From contig NZ_JAAVSY010000003.1 of assembly GCF_012102745.1 (NCBI RefSeq), forward strand, positions 62,001 to 126,000: a stretch of 64,000 nucleotides of DNA, read 5' to 3'. Positions within the stretch are counted from its first letter, which is position 1. Each line of letters begins with the position of its first letter. Positions 9,387 to 18,451 of the stretch are shown here, in pieces. The translations under genes were made by a program, and so were the position numbers. The stretch is from Haematospirillum sp. H4485 (GTDB lineage: Bacteria > Pseudomonadota > Alphaproteobacteria > Rhodospirillales > Rhodospirillaceae). The notes beneath the pieces are model-generated. The model did no database searches and was not told the origin of the DNA. It worked only from the letters and a program-made list of their open reading frames with translations.

Positions 9387-10054
9387 GCCAGCCGGTACTC
9401 ATCAAGATTTGTGGCCTGACCGACGAGGATGCGGTTGAAACGGCAGCAGGGGCCGGTGCCGACTTCCTTGGCTTTGTCTTTTGTCCTGCCAGCCCCCGTG
9501 CTGTCAGCCCGGAACGTGCAGCCGAGCTTCTGGCCGGTGTACCAGCTGAGATCCGCGACGAAATTCGGATTGTTGGCTTGTTCGTTGATCCATCTGATGC
9601 GGACATTGATGCGGTGTACCGTCATGTCAGGCTGGATGTCATTCAGCTCCATGGAACCGAGAGTCCTGAGCGGGTCGAGGAACTCCGGCTGGAGTATGGT
9701 TCGGAAGTGATCAAGGCCATTGGTGTTGCCAGTGCTGCCGATCTGGAGGACGCAAGGCCTTATGACGGTATTGCTGACTGGTTGCTGTTTGATGCCCGTC
9801 CTCCGGAAGGAGCGTCTTGCCCAGGAGGAAATGGCCATGCATTTCCGTGGTCTGTAATGCGGGGGTGGTCCGGCCAGAGTCCCTGGCTTCTGGCTGGCGG
9901 ACTGAATCCCGAAAACGTGGCGGCAGCAATGGCAGAAAGCGGTGCTGTTGGTGTCGATGTGTCTTCTGGCGTCGAGCGTGCGCTAGGGGTGAAAGACCCG
10001 GAGCGTATCGCCCGTTTTATTGTTGCGGCGCTTGATGCGGGTGAAGGAGAGTAG
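9383..10054 (+). CDS. trpF: Phosphoribosylanthranilate isomerase
   Basis: Third step of tryptophan synthesis from anthranilate. The protein has 223 residues with the TIM-barrel hallmarks LIKICGLTDEDAV at the N terminus (catalytic Cys), VIQLHGTE, LLFDARPP (catalytic Asp), and the phosphate loops LLAGGLNPENV and GVDVSSGVE. The start is GTG at 9383, preceded by AAGGAG. The gene ends in a hairpin that looks like a terminator. No trpB or trpA follows, so the trp genes are split here. Confidence 0.96.
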   Translation: MSQPVLIKICGLTDEDAVETAAGAGADFLGFVFCPASPRAVSPERAAELLAGVPAEIRDEIRIVGLFVDPSDADIDAVYRHVRLDVIQLHGTESPERVEELRLEYGSEVIKAIGVASAADLEDARPYDGIADWLLFDARPPEGASCPGGNGHAFPWSVMRGWSGQSPWLLAGGLNPENVAAAMAESGAVGVDVSSGVERALGVKDPERIARFIVAALDAGEGE

Positions 10055-10069
10055 TCTCCCTCACCTTTT
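10040..10069 (+). terminator. Intrinsic terminator after trpF
   Basis: An 11-base stem with one mismatch (10040-10050 with 10055-10065, loop GTAG) is followed by TTTTC. It overlaps the trpF stop codon and sits just before the end of the convergent ferritin-like gene. Confidence 0.7.
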
Positions 10070-10081
10070 CAGGTATCCAGA

Positions 10082-10912
10082 TCAGGCGGCCTGACGCTTC
10101 AGCTCGGCATCCAGTTTCTTGGCCCGCCGTGAGATGAAAGACCACATGATCTTGCCGACAGCCGCCCCGACCAATCCACCGGGTCTTATACCGGCTGCCT
10201 TCAAGACCATGTTGGAAGCGCGTTCTACATGCAACGGCCTGTAGAAACTGAAGGCCCGGGCACCATAGGCCAAGCTGGCCCGGGCACGGTCATAGGGTGT
10301 GTCGGCTGGCGCATTAGCGGCATGCCATGCAAAGGACAGCTCGTCATCCTCGCTTTCACGGATTCGTCCCATGGCGACCAGAAGGCGCCGCCATGTGGGG
10401 ATTTGTTCTTTGTCCAGATAATCCTGCAGGGCAGTGTAAAACAGCTTGTAGTGACGGAACTCATCGCCGGCAATCCGGTGGCAGATGTACTGCAGGACAG
10501 GTTCTTCGGTTCCATCGCGCAGGGCGGAGTAGTAGGAGCTGGTACCCGTCTCTACGATGCAGCGTGCAATCAGCTCGCGGGTCAGTGACCCGCGTATGCT
10601 TTCTCCTGTTTCCAGATTGATCCGGTATCCATCCCGGAATCTCTGGAGTGCAGATTTGTAGTCGAAAGTCTGGTCTGCACGTTCAGCCCAGAGTCCCAAT
10701 GCATCACCGTGCTGTACCTCTTCTTCCTGCCATTCATCGGCCAGGGACTGGAAGGATGGGTCTGCATGGAACACGTTCTTCAGATATGTGGTGTAATCTG
10801 CGGCGTTTCGCTCGACCAAGGCGGCGGCCTTAACCAGCTTGGTCACTTCGGGATCAACCTTGGAGGGGTCAAACTGGCTCCAGGGAATATCGTCCAATTT
10901 CCATGTCTTCAT
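10082..10912 (-). CDS. Ferritin-like (di-iron) protein
   Basis: About 276 residues starting at ATG 10912 (MKTWKLDDIPWSQF); an upstream GTG-rich extension to 10957 is possible but unlikely. Two carboxylate-histidine motifs, EEEVQHGD and GDEFRHYKLF, are spaced as in four-helix ferritin-like di-iron proteins, and the N-terminal layout resembles acyl-ACP-desaturase-type domains. No substrate can be named. A basic C terminus (ISRRAKKLDAELKRQ) follows a glycine-rich hydrophobic stretch (GIRPGGLVGAAVGKIMW), which may contact the membrane. Confidence 0.72.
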   Translation of the reverse strand: MKTWKLDDIPWSQFDPSKVDPEVTKLVKAAALVERNAADYTTYLKNVFHADPSFQSLADEWQEEEVQHGDALGLWAERADQTFDYKSALQRFRDGYRINLETGESIRGSLTRELIARCIVETGTSSYYSALRDGTEEPVLQYICHRIAGDEFRHYKLFYTALQDYLDKEQIPTWRRLLVAMGRIRESEDDELSFAWHAANAPADTPYDRARASLAYGARAFSFYRPLHVERASNMVLKAAGIRPGGLVGAAVGKIMWSFISRRAKKLDAELKRQAA

Positions 10913-11226
10913 TGTGCTGTTTGTATCTCCATTTACACCGACAGCAACTGTTTCCACGCAAAAAGAAAAGGGAACCAGTTACCCGCGCATCATCCAAGAT
11001 CTTATACCTTTTGTAGTGATAGCCATGAAAAATACAAGGATATGTGTTCGGAAAAGGTTGCGTTTGCTCTCCTGGGGGAGGCTTGTAGAGGATGATTTTC
11101 ATCTCTGGATTGTTGATTCTGCAGCGGGGATATCATCGTTTTGTGACTGTCTATCCGCCCGGGCATTGCGTGCATGTGTCGGGTCGGGAATAATTCACGG
11201 GGTAATGGCCAGGGTTATCGGGAAGC
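10913..11226. other. Gene-free divergent interval
   Basis: This 314-base interval lies between two divergent genes and should carry both promoters. One frame can be read through its second half, but it overlaps the next start codon out of phase and looks non-coding. I identify no operator. Confidence 0.35.
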
Positions 11227-11742
11227 ATGAATACGTCCAGTCAGAACAGGGCTCCTGAGAATGACACCCCTCCCGAGGAATGGCAGGCGAAGGTCGCTGG
11301 CGCCAATATCAGCCAGCAGACCCTTCTGGCGACAGATTATCTCAATCATTTCAATGAAATAGTCATGCTGATGGATATCTTGGCAGATATGCCGGAGCTT
11401 TTGGAAGAATGCCTGCAGTGGACGCCAAAGAGTTATCAGGAACACTTTCGCGACAGTAGCTTCTCGGATAAAGAACTGGCAATTGAGGCGTATAATCATG
11501 TGCCCGCCCGTTACAAGCGGCCGTTCGAGGATACCATTGCCCAGATGGATTCGATTGTTCAGCAATCGTTGGAGCGTGTTGCCGAGGCGGTCAAACTGCA
11601 GGACCAAGAGATCGTAAGGGCGAGGGCAAAGGCAGGCTCAACGGCATTGCAGCGCCTGATTGACGTTGCCAGCTCCATCATTCACGGCAGGGACGCCGCG
11701 ATGGATCAATCACAGATTGATGAAATCTTTCGTCACCTCTGA
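11227..11742 (+). CDS. Small conserved protein of unknown function
   Basis: A soluble, acidic, helical-looking protein of 171 residues with a GGGAAG ribosome binding site before ATG 11227. The C terminus ends in MDQSQIDEIFRHL, a short amphipathic segment. It has no signal peptide, cysteine motif or recognised domain. It is convergent with gpt, with only 23 bases between the stops. Confidence 0.65.
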   Translation: MNTSSQNRAPENDTPPEEWQAKVAGANISQQTLLATDYLNHFNEIVMLMDILADMPELLEECLQWTPKSYQEHFRDSSFSDKELAIEAYNHVPARYKRPFEDTIAQMDSIVQQSLERVAEAVKLQDQEIVRARAKAGSTALQRLIDVASSIIHGRDAAMDQSQIDEIFRHL

Positions 11743-11765
11743 GAAATACTGATAGCAGGCCCTTT

Positions 11766-12257
11766 TCAGGGAATCCGTTTTGCCAATGGCTCATTGGGCA
11801 TCAGCTCTGCATCCCACGGAAACAGGAGCCACATGTCTTGGGGAACGGCCACAGCGTATGTATCAACGCAAGGTTCTCCATGGGGTTTTGCATAGACGGT
11901 TGCCATGTAGCCCTGCGGCAGGATCGCTTTGGCCTTGCGAGCTGTAACGCCTGAATCAACCAAGTCATCGATAATCAGCCATCCTTCACCGTTCCCGACC
12001 ACATCTTTCTGAACGGTCTTTGCTACTCTGACTTCCCCTTGGACGCGATCATCATAGGAAATGATGGACAGGCAGTCGATTAATCTCAGGTCAAGCTCGC
12101 GGGCAATGATGGAAGAGGGAATAAGTCCCCCCCTGGTTATAGCCACGATGCCCTTCCAGTCTTTGCGACCCATCAGTTTGTGCGCCAGAAGGCGCGTATC
12201 ACGGTGGAACAGCTCCCACGCGATGGGCAAGTAGCGGTTTGCTGAATAGTCCTGCAT
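11766..12257 (-). CDS. gpt: Xanthine-guanine phosphoribosyltransferase
   Basis: Purine salvage: converts guanine, xanthine and hypoxanthine to nucleotides with PRPP. The protein has 163 residues from ATG 12257, which has GGAAG eight bases upstream. GIVAITRGGLIPSSIIAREL matches the N-terminal block, WLIIDDLVDSGVTA is the PRPP-binding loop, and VYAKPHGEPCVDTYAVAVPQ with LFPWD matches the C-terminal block of E. coli Gpt closely. Confidence 0.95.
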   Translation of the reverse strand: MQDYSANRYLPIAWELFHRDTRLLAHKLMGRKDWKGIVAITRGGLIPSSIIARELDLRLIDCLSIISYDDRVQGEVRVAKTVQKDVVGNGEGWLIIDDLVDSGVTARKAKAILPQGYMATVYAKPHGEPCVDTYAVAVPQDMWLLFPWDAELMPNEPLAKRIP

Positions 12258-12584
12258 GGCGCACGCTTCCACGAATCCAATTTCTCAAAGGTTTATCCCG
12301 ACGTATGGGCATAGCTCCACCCAAGTTACAGGGCGGTTTTTGTATCCCATGATTTTCTGTCTGCGTCACATGTAAATTTTCTTGCCATACGTGGTTCTTT
12401 GTTACCGTATTCTTGATGAAATATTATTGTTGGACATACGTAGTTTCTATGTTCTCATCATCCGTTGAGACTGTCTTCGTTACCCTTTTCCGGGTTCCTG
12501 TGTCCGATGAAGGCAGGCTTGGCTTGCGGGTATACGTCCGGAGCGGATTCTGCTTGGGGGCACAGCTAGCATGTTCACTGTTGG
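12258..12584. promoter_or_regulatory. Divergent gpt / serine deaminase control region
   Basis: A 327-base AT-rich interval. It contains a near-repeat CATACGT-(G/A)-GTT-TCT about 50 bases apart (near 12387 and 12435) upstream of the deaminase gene, possibly two binding sites for one regulator. No other structure was identified. Confidence 0.35.
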
Positions 12585-13994
12585 ATGAATGAAAAGATGG
12601 CTGCGGAATCGCCAACAAATTTGAGTGTATGTGATCTTTATACCATTGGTGTCGGTCCCTCCAGCTCACATACGGTTGGGCCAATGCGGGCAGGATACCG
12701 TTTTGTGCAGTCTCTGATACAGCAAAATATTCTGGATGCCGTTGCGTCGGTAACAGCCGAGCTTTACGGATCATTGGCCCTGACCGGCAAGGGGCATGCA
12801 ACCGATACGGCTGTTTTGGTCGGGTTATCCGGAGAACAGCCGGAAACTGTTGATCCGGATGCGATCCCGACGATTGTTGCCGGGATTGAGCGTGAAGGAA
12901 CGCTTCGTTTGGGAGGAACGCGGACGATTTCTTTTGCGGTATCCAAAGACCTTGTCTGGCGGTTTGATGATGTTCTTCCGGGTCATCCCAACGGGCTGCG
13001 CTTTACAGTCCGCGATGCCGGTGGCGAGGTTTTGTGTACGCGCGACTATTACTCGGTCGGAGGCGGCTTTGTTGTGACCGAGGGAGAGAGCGAGGCTGCC
13101 CTTACCCCGGGGCGCAATGTCTTTCAGCCTTACCCCTATAACTCGGCTGCAGAACTGGTTGCGATCTGTAACAGGGACAGCCTTTCAGTTGCCCAGGTTA
13201 TGATGGCCAACGAGCAAGTCTGGCGCCCCGAAAGCGAGACCCATGCTTTCCTGGATCGTGTCCGTGATGCCATGATGCAGTGTATTGACCGGGGGATTTC
13301 ACAGACAGGTATTTTGCCGGGGGGGCTGAAGGTCCGTCGCCGTGCCAATGATTTGTTTCGTGAGCTGACCGGAAGGCCCGAGGCCGCCATGAAGGATCCT
13401 CTGACAGTCCTTGACTGGGTCAATCTCTATGCCTTGGCGGTCAACGAGGAAAACGCAGCTGGCAGCCGTGTTGTCACGGCGCCAACCAATGGCGCTTCAG
13501 GCGTTATACCAGCTGTGCTGGCATACTATGAACGGTTCTGCCCGGGGGCAACCCGGGATGGCAGCCGGACATTCCTGATGACAGCGGCTGCGATTGGTGC
13601 CTTGTACAAGACACGTGCCTCAATTTCTGCGGCCGAGGTTGGCTGTCAGGGAGAAGTCGGCGTGGCTTGCTCGATGGCAGCAGGGGCGTTGACGGCTGTT
13701 CTGGGCGGGACGCCGGATCAGGTTGAGAACGCAGCCGAGATTGGCATGGAGCACAATCTTGGCTTGACATGTGATCCTGTGGGGGGCTTGGTGCAGGTTC
13801 CCTGTATCGAGCGCAACACGATGGGGGCCGTCAAGGCAATCAACGCTGCGCGTCTGGCATTGCGCGGCGATGGCCAGCACTTGGTGTCACTGGACAAGGT
13901 CATCGAGACCATGCGCCAGACCGGCCTTGATATGCAGAGCAAGTATAAGGAAACCTCGCAGGGCGGGCTGTCTGTCAATGTGGTTGCGTGTTAG
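12585..13994 (+). CDS. sdaA: L-serine ammonia-lyase (iron-sulfur type)
   Basis: Deaminates L-serine to pyruvate and ammonia. The protein has 469 residues and is the single-chain type with a beta domain ([21 protein letters not shown] at the N terminus) and an alpha domain. The [4Fe-4S] ligands are candidates among C343 and the later [16 protein letters not shown] cysteines, as in the family. [16 protein letters not shown] is the conserved substrate-loop segment. The start is ATG 12585; ATG 12597 is an alternative. A strong terminator hairpin follows. Confidence 0.95.
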   Translation: MNEKMAAESPTNLSVCDLYTIGVGPSSSHTVGPMRAGYRFVQSLIQQNILDAVASVTAELYGSLALTGKGHATDTAVLVGLSGEQPETVDPDAIPTIVAGIEREGTLRLGGTRTISFAVSKDLVWRFDDVLPGHPNGLRFTVRDAGGEVLCTRDYYSVGGGFVVTEGESEAALTPGRNVFQPYPYNSAAELVAICNRDSLSVAQVMMANEQVWRPESETHAFLDRVRDAMMQCIDRGISQTGILPGGLKVRRRANDLFRELTGRPEAAMKDPLTVLDWVNLYALAVNEENAAGSRVVTAPTNGASGVIPAVLAYYERFCPGATRDGSRTFLMTAAAIGALYKTRASISAAEVGCQGEVGVACSMAAGALTAVLGGTPDQVENAAEIGMEHNLGLTCDPVGGLVQVPCIERNTMGAVKAINAARLALRGDGQHLVSLDKVIETMRQTGLDMQSKYKETSQGGLSVNVVAC

Positions 13995-14031
13995 TCCCGT
14001 GCCTTGAGACACTCTTTATGAATTCGGTATG

Positions 14032-14070
14032 AGCCCGCAAGACTTCCATATGGTGGTTCTGCGGGCTTTT
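14032..14070 (+). terminator. Intrinsic terminator after sdaA
   Basis: An eight-base perfect stem AGCCCGCA/TGCGGGCT (14032-14039 with 14060-14067) is followed by a short T run. Confidence 0.75.
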
Positions 14071-14406
14071 ACTGGCGTCTAATGACACAGCGAATCCAGT
14101 TCCTGGACACGGATGCTCCCCTGACATTATGTTTCATGAACTGATCAATTTGATATATATACTTTGCATAAAGCATATTTTTTACTGATATATGACATAT
14201 ATACGTTCATGCTACTGCAAAATGTATATGCAGATCCCTGTTGGTTGTGTTATCGCTCCTTTCCATAAGAAGGACGTTTATAGGGGCCTGTTTTCGGCTC
14301 GTCCGGCGTCATTTTCATGGTGCTTCCTGCCCTGACAGGGCTGTGAGGCGCGTTTTTGTGGATCATCTCCTTGTATTGAAGAGATTTTGCAGTGAGGGAC
14401 ACAGAG
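14071..14406 (+). promoter_or_regulatory. AT-rich control region upstream of arcD
   Basis: This region is strikingly AT-rich at about 14140-14235. It holds an 11-base palindrome ATCAATTTGAT (14144-14154) and two copies of an ATATATAC-ending motif (near 14151-14162 and 14187-14194). The palindrome resembles inverted FNR/Anr half-sites but does not match the standard TTGAT-N4-ATCAA order. The regulator is unknown. Confidence 0.4.
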
Positions 14407-15891
14407 ATGACAAAGCAGGCCGGTGTTTTGAGCCCCGGAGATCTTGAAATGGTTGTGCAGGAAACGGCGCCGTCCCGCAGTGGGTTGCGTCTTGGGGCTC
14501 TGACAGCCTTGGTCGTTGGTTCGATGATTGGTGGCGGTATTTTTGCGTTGCCGCAGAACACCGCCAGCAGTGCCGCGCCTGGTGCCATGCTCATTGGCTG
14601 GACAATCAGCGCCTTGGGCATGCTTGCCCTTGCGTGGGTTTTCCGTCTTCTTGCTGATCGCAGGGCTGACTTGGACGGGGGCATCTATGCCTATGCCAGG
14701 GCCGGCTTTGGTAACTATGTTGGTTTCTTGTCAGCTTGGGGGTACTGGATCAGTGCCTGGATCGGGACAACCAGCTACCTTGTTTTGTTGCTCAGTACGC
14801 TGGGGTATTTCTTTCCTGTTTTTGGGGATGGTAACACCCTGTGGGCTGTGATTGCAGCCTCCGCACTGCTCTGGGCCGTGCATGCCATGGTGCTGCGTGG
14901 TATTACCGGTGCTGTTCTTGCCAACCAGGTTGCAACGGTTGCCAAGGTTATTCCCTTGATCCTGTTTGTCATCATTGCCGCCACGGCTTTCCAGCTGGAT
15001 ATCTTTACAACTGATATCTGGGGTGCTGGCAGTACGGATCTGGGCAGTGTCATGGACCAGGTTCGTAACATGATGCTGATTACAGTCTGGGTTTTTATCG
15101 GTATTGAAGGGGCTGGTGTTTACTCGGCACGTGCCCGGCGGCGTTCCGATGTCGGCAAGGCGACAGTTCTGGGGTTTCTTGGGGTTATGGCCCTTCTGGT
15201 TTCTGTCAATGTGCTGTCTATGGGCATTATGTCCAGAGCGGAACTGGCAGGACTCAAAGACCCCTCCATGGCATATGTTCTGGAGAGTGTTGTTGGTCCC
15301 TGGGGAGCCGTTCTGGTCAGTGTCGGGCTGGTGATTTCCCTGCTTGGTGGTTTGCTGGCCTGGATGCTGCTGTGTACCGAGATTTCGTTCTCGGCATCAA
15401 AAGGCAGAAGCATGCCGGCTTTCTTGCGTCAGGAGAATGCAAACCGGGTTCCTGCCAATGCCCTGTTCTTGTCCAATGTCATGATCCAGATTTTTCTGGT
15501 CCTGACCCTGTTCAACGAATCAACGTATCTGGCCTTGGCATCTCTTGGTACCTCGATGATTCTGGTGCCTTATCTGTTATCTGCTGTTTTCGCCTTGCGC
15601 TGCGGTATGCGTGGTGAGTTGTACGGGCACGGTGTTGCCGGTCGCCGACGTGCGATGTGTGTGACAGGCTTGGCTGCCCTGTATAGTTTGTGGTTGCTGT
15701 ATGCTGCCGGTGTTGACTATCTGCTTTTGTCTGCTCTTTTGTATACGCCGGGCATTGTCCTATATGTGCAGGCCAGAAGAGAGCTGCGTGAACCGGTCTT
15801 CAGGCGTCGGGAGGGTGTCCTCTTTTCCCTGCTGTTGGCCGGTGCTGTTGTTGCGGGATCGATGCTTTACGCCGGTTATCTCAGCCTCTGA
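14407..15891 (+). CDS. arcD: Arginine/ornithine antiporter (ArcD, APC superfamily)
   Basis: Inner-membrane exchanger, known in Pseudomonas to import arginine and export ornithine. It has 494 residues from ATG 14407, preceded by GAGGGA, and about 12-13 hydrophobic segments. GSMIGGGIFALPQN in helix 1 is the APC substrate motif, and the whole sequence tracks Pseudomonas ArcD closely (for example VMDQVRNMMLITVWVFIGIE). No arcA, arcB or arcC lies nearby, so it stands alone. Substrate is inferred from family. Confidence 0.9.
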   Translation: MTKQAGVLSPGDLEMVVQETAPSRSGLRLGALTALVVGSMIGGGIFALPQNTASSAAPGAMLIGWTISALGMLALAWVFRLLADRRADLDGGIYAYARAGFGNYVGFLSAWGYWISAWIGTTSYLVLLLSTLGYFFPVFGDGNTLWAVIAASALLWAVHAMVLRGITGAVLANQVATVAKVIPLILFVIIAATAFQLDIFTTDIWGAGSTDLGSVMDQVRNMMLITVWVFIGIEGAGVYSARARRRSDVGKATVLGFLGVMALLVSVNVLSMGIMSRAELAGLKDPSMAYVLESVVGPWGAVLVSVGLVISLLGGLLAWMLLCTEISFSASKGRSMPAFLRQENANRVPANALFLSNVMIQIFLVLTLFNESTYLALASLGTSMILVPYLLSAVFALRCGMRGELYGHGVAGRRRAMCVTGLAALYSLWLLYAAGVDYLLLSALLYTPGIVLYVQARRELREPVFRRREGVLFSLLLAGAVVAGSMLYAGYLSL

Positions 15892-15908
15892 GTGAGCCAA
15901 TCGAGCAC

Positions 15909-15936
15909 GCCCCCGCCCAAGAAGAAGGACGGGGGC
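15909..15936. terminator. Convergent terminator between arcD and mrp
   Basis: The stem GCCCCCG/CGGGGGC (15909-15915 with 15930-15936) lies between the convergent stop codons. It is followed on the plus strand by AATTGTTT, a weak tail. Confidence 0.5.
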
Positions 15937-15943
15937 AATTGTT

Positions 15944-17077
15944 TCAGAATGTCAGGCGCTGCAGGAAATACCGCCATCCCTTTTTGTCATGCATTTCATG
16001 TCTTGATTGCCCATGGCCTGTATCTGTGATCAGGCCCAGTTTTGTGGCGACTTTGGACGCGATGTCCATATACGCACGGGCATGAGGTCCATTGGGTGAC
16101 GATACAACGCTTGGTCTGCCGCTGTCTGCATCTTGGCGAATGGTGGCAGCCAAGGGAATTTCGCCCAGAAAATCCACACCCATCTCTTTTGCTGTTTGTC
16201 GTGCCCCGCCGTGGTCAAACACGTCTTCGCGATGTCCGCATTGCGTACAGATGTGATAGCTCATGTTTTCGACAATGCCGAGGATGGGAACTTCGACCTT
16301 GTTGAACATACCCAGCCCCCTGCGTGCATCAAGCAGAGCAAGATCCTGAGGGGTGGAGACGATCACAGCCCCTGACAGTGCCAGCTTCTGGCTGATGGTG
16401 AGCTGCGTATCGCCCGTGCCTGGTGGCATGTCGATAATCATGATGTCGATATCATTCCATCGGGTATCACGCAGCATTTGCTCCAGAGCCCCCATAACCA
16501 TGGGACCACGCCAGACGAGGGGGCTGTCTTCCTCCACCATGAAGCCAATCGACATGATTTTCAGGCCCATGCTTTCTGCGGGGATCAGGCCCTTGTCGTC
16601 ACTGCTCAGGCGCTGTCCTCGCAAACCGGTCAGGCAGGGGATGCTTGGGCCATAGATGTCAGCGTCAAACAGGGCAACAGAAAGCCCCAGATGCTTCAGC
16701 GCCAAGGCAATGTTCACCGCTGTTGTCGATTTGCCAACACCACCCTTTCCCGATGCGACCGCGACAATTTTCTTTACTTCCGGCATGGGAATATGGCCTT
16801 GCACTTTCGGTCTGCTTTTCTTTTCCGGGTTGGTATGGGCGGTCAGCACAACAGTGGCAGCTTCAACACCGGGCAGGTCGGCGATGACCGTTTCCGCTGC
16901 CTGCCGTAAGGGTTCCAGTGATGAACCCAGTGCAGGCGGAACAACCAATGTTACCACGACATTCTGATTGGTGATGGTGATGCTTTCAACCCATCCTGCC
17001 GAGACGGGATCCCCGGCTTCGGGATGGGAAACCGTGCGCAGTGCATCGGTGATATGGTTCCTGTCGGGGGACAGCAT
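15944..17077 (-). CDS. mrp: Iron-sulfur cluster carrier protein (Mrp/ApbC, P-loop ATPase)
   Basis: 377 residues from ATG 17077, with GGAG and AGGA upstream; the frame is open much further but the extension is not family-like. An N-terminal DUF59/MIP18-type domain (about 1-80) precedes a deviant Walker A VASGKGGVGKSTTAVN, switch LFDADIYGPSIP and IIDMPPGTGD. The C-terminal CTQCGH supplies the conserved CxxC used to hold a [4Fe-4S] cluster for delivery to apoproteins. Confidence 0.95.
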   Translation of the reverse strand: MLSPDRNHITDALRTVSHPEAGDPVSAGWVESITITNQNVVVTLVVPPALGSSLEPLRQAAETVIADLPGVEAATVVLTAHTNPEKKSRPKVQGHIPMPEVKKIVAVASGKGGVGKSTTAVNIALALKHLGLSVALFDADIYGPSIPCLTGLRGQRLSSDDKGLIPAESMGLKIMSIGFMVEEDSPLVWRGPMVMGALEQMLRDTRWNDIDIMIIDMPPGTGDTQLTISQKLALSGAVIVSTPQDLALLDARRGLGMFNKVEVPILGIVENMSYHICTQCGHREDVFDHGGARQTAKEMGVDFLGEIPLAATIRQDADSGRPSVVSSPNGPHARAYMDIASKVATKLGLITDTGHGQSRHEMHDKKGWRYFLQRLTF

Positions 17078-17302
17078 TCCTGAAAACTCCGTGTCTACTC
17101 TGGTGTTGCAGATGTTCGGTGCATTGCGTGGGGCTGCTTCATGACCTATAAGGCTTGCACGGAGACTTTGTTCCGTACGGTTCCCGGGGCGGCAGGTAAG
17201 TGCTTTGGGGCCGGTTTTGCTTTTGTGACTGTAGCGGATTGTACACCATGTCCGGTGCACCATAGCGGCAGATCCGATGTCATTCGAGAAGGAATTGTGG
17301 TA

Positions 17303-18451
17303 ATGGCCTCTAACAATCAGGGCGGCCCATGGGGCGGAAGTGGCCCCGGTGGTGGTAACGGGGGAAACAATCCCTGGGGGCGGCGTGGACCCCGCAGTGG
17401 GAATCAGCCACCGGACATTGATGACTTGCTTCGTCAGGGCCAGGATCATCTGCGTCGTATGCTTCCCGGGGGCTTTGGTTCAGGACGCGGGACCGTTCTT
17501 GTCGTCCTTGCTGTTCTTGCGGCGTGGATGCTGACCGGTTTGTATCGGGTTAATCCTGATGAACAGGGCGTAGAGTTGTTGTTCGGGCGTTATGTCAAGA
17601 CAACGGGGCCCGGTCTGAACTACTGGTTTCCGGCTCCATTGGGTGAGGTTGTTACCCCGCGTGTTACAGAGACCCGCCAGATCAGCATTGGCTCCCGCGA
17701 GAATGCACGGTCTCTTCTGGCACCCCGCGATACAGTGCGCGGAGAGCTGGCTGCTGCAACCAGCCAGATGTTGACCGGCGACCAGAACATCATCGATCTG
17801 GATTTTATTGTTCAGTGGCGTATTCGTGAGGCGGGCGAGTTCCTGTTCAACATCCGCGATCCCGAGCAGACTGTGCGGGCTGCGGCTGAGAGTGCCATGC
17901 GTGAGGTCGTGGGGCAGACCCCGCTGGAGATGGCCATGACAACCGGACGTGCCGAGATACAGAGCCGTACGCGTGAGTTGTTGCAGAGCATTCTTGACAG
18001 TTACCATGCCGGCATCACGATTCTGGATGTGAAGCTCCAGAAAGCAGATCCGCCGCAGGATGTGATTGATGCCTTTAACGATGTCCAGCGTGCGCGCCAG
18101 GACAAGGAGCGTCTGCAGAACGAAGCTCAAGCTTACAAGAACGATATTATCCCGCGTGCCAAGGGGGAGGCCGAGCGTATGCAGCAGGAGGCTTCTGCCT
18201 ACCGGGATCGTGTTGTCAAGGATGCTGAAGGTGAGTCGGCACGGTTCCTTTCTGTTTATGAAACGTACCGCAATGCCCGTACAGTCACGACAGAGCGTTT
18301 GTATCTGGAAGCCATGCAGGATGTCCTGAAAAACTCTGACAAGATTCTGCTGGGCCATGGAAATGCTGCCGGGCCTGGCGTTGTGCCCTATTTGCCATTG
18401 CCGGAGCTGAAGCGTACCGAGCGCGCAGCCGGACAGGAGAAAGCCCGATGA
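17303..18451 (+). CDS. hflK: FtsH protease modulator HflK
   Basis: Forms with HflC a large membrane ring that surrounds FtsH. The protein has 382 residues from ATG 17303, which has AGAAGGAA upstream; the longer frame from 17141 lacks support. The N terminus is Gly/Asn-rich and typical of HflK (GPWGGSGPGGGNGG). A single transmembrane helix (about 65-85) is followed by the SPFH/band-7 domain and a long coiled coil (QRARQDKERLQNEAQAY). The stop overlaps hflC by 4 bases. Confidence 0.96.
   Translation: MASNNQGGPWGGSGPGGGNGGNNPWGRRGPRSGNQPPDIDDLLRQGQDHLRRMLPGGFGSGRGTVLVVLAVLAAWMLTGLYRVNPDEQGVELLFGRYVKTTGPGLNYWFPAPLGEVVTPRVTETRQISIGSRENARSLLAPRDTVRGELAAATSQMLTGDQNIIDLDFIVQWRIREAGEFLFNIRDPEQTVRAAAESAMREVVGQTPLEMAMTTGRAEIQSRTRELLQSILDSYHAGITILDVKLQKADPPQDVIDAFNDVQRARQDKERLQNEAQAYKNDIIPRAKGEAERMQQEASAYRDRVVKDAEGESARFLSVYETYRNARTVTTERLYLEAMQDVLKNSDKILLGHGNAAGPGVVPYLPLPELKRTERAAGQEKAR

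Noticed and set aside
14144-14154. FNR/Anr box upstream of arcD
   Set aside because: The half-sites are inverted in order and spaced by one base rather than four.
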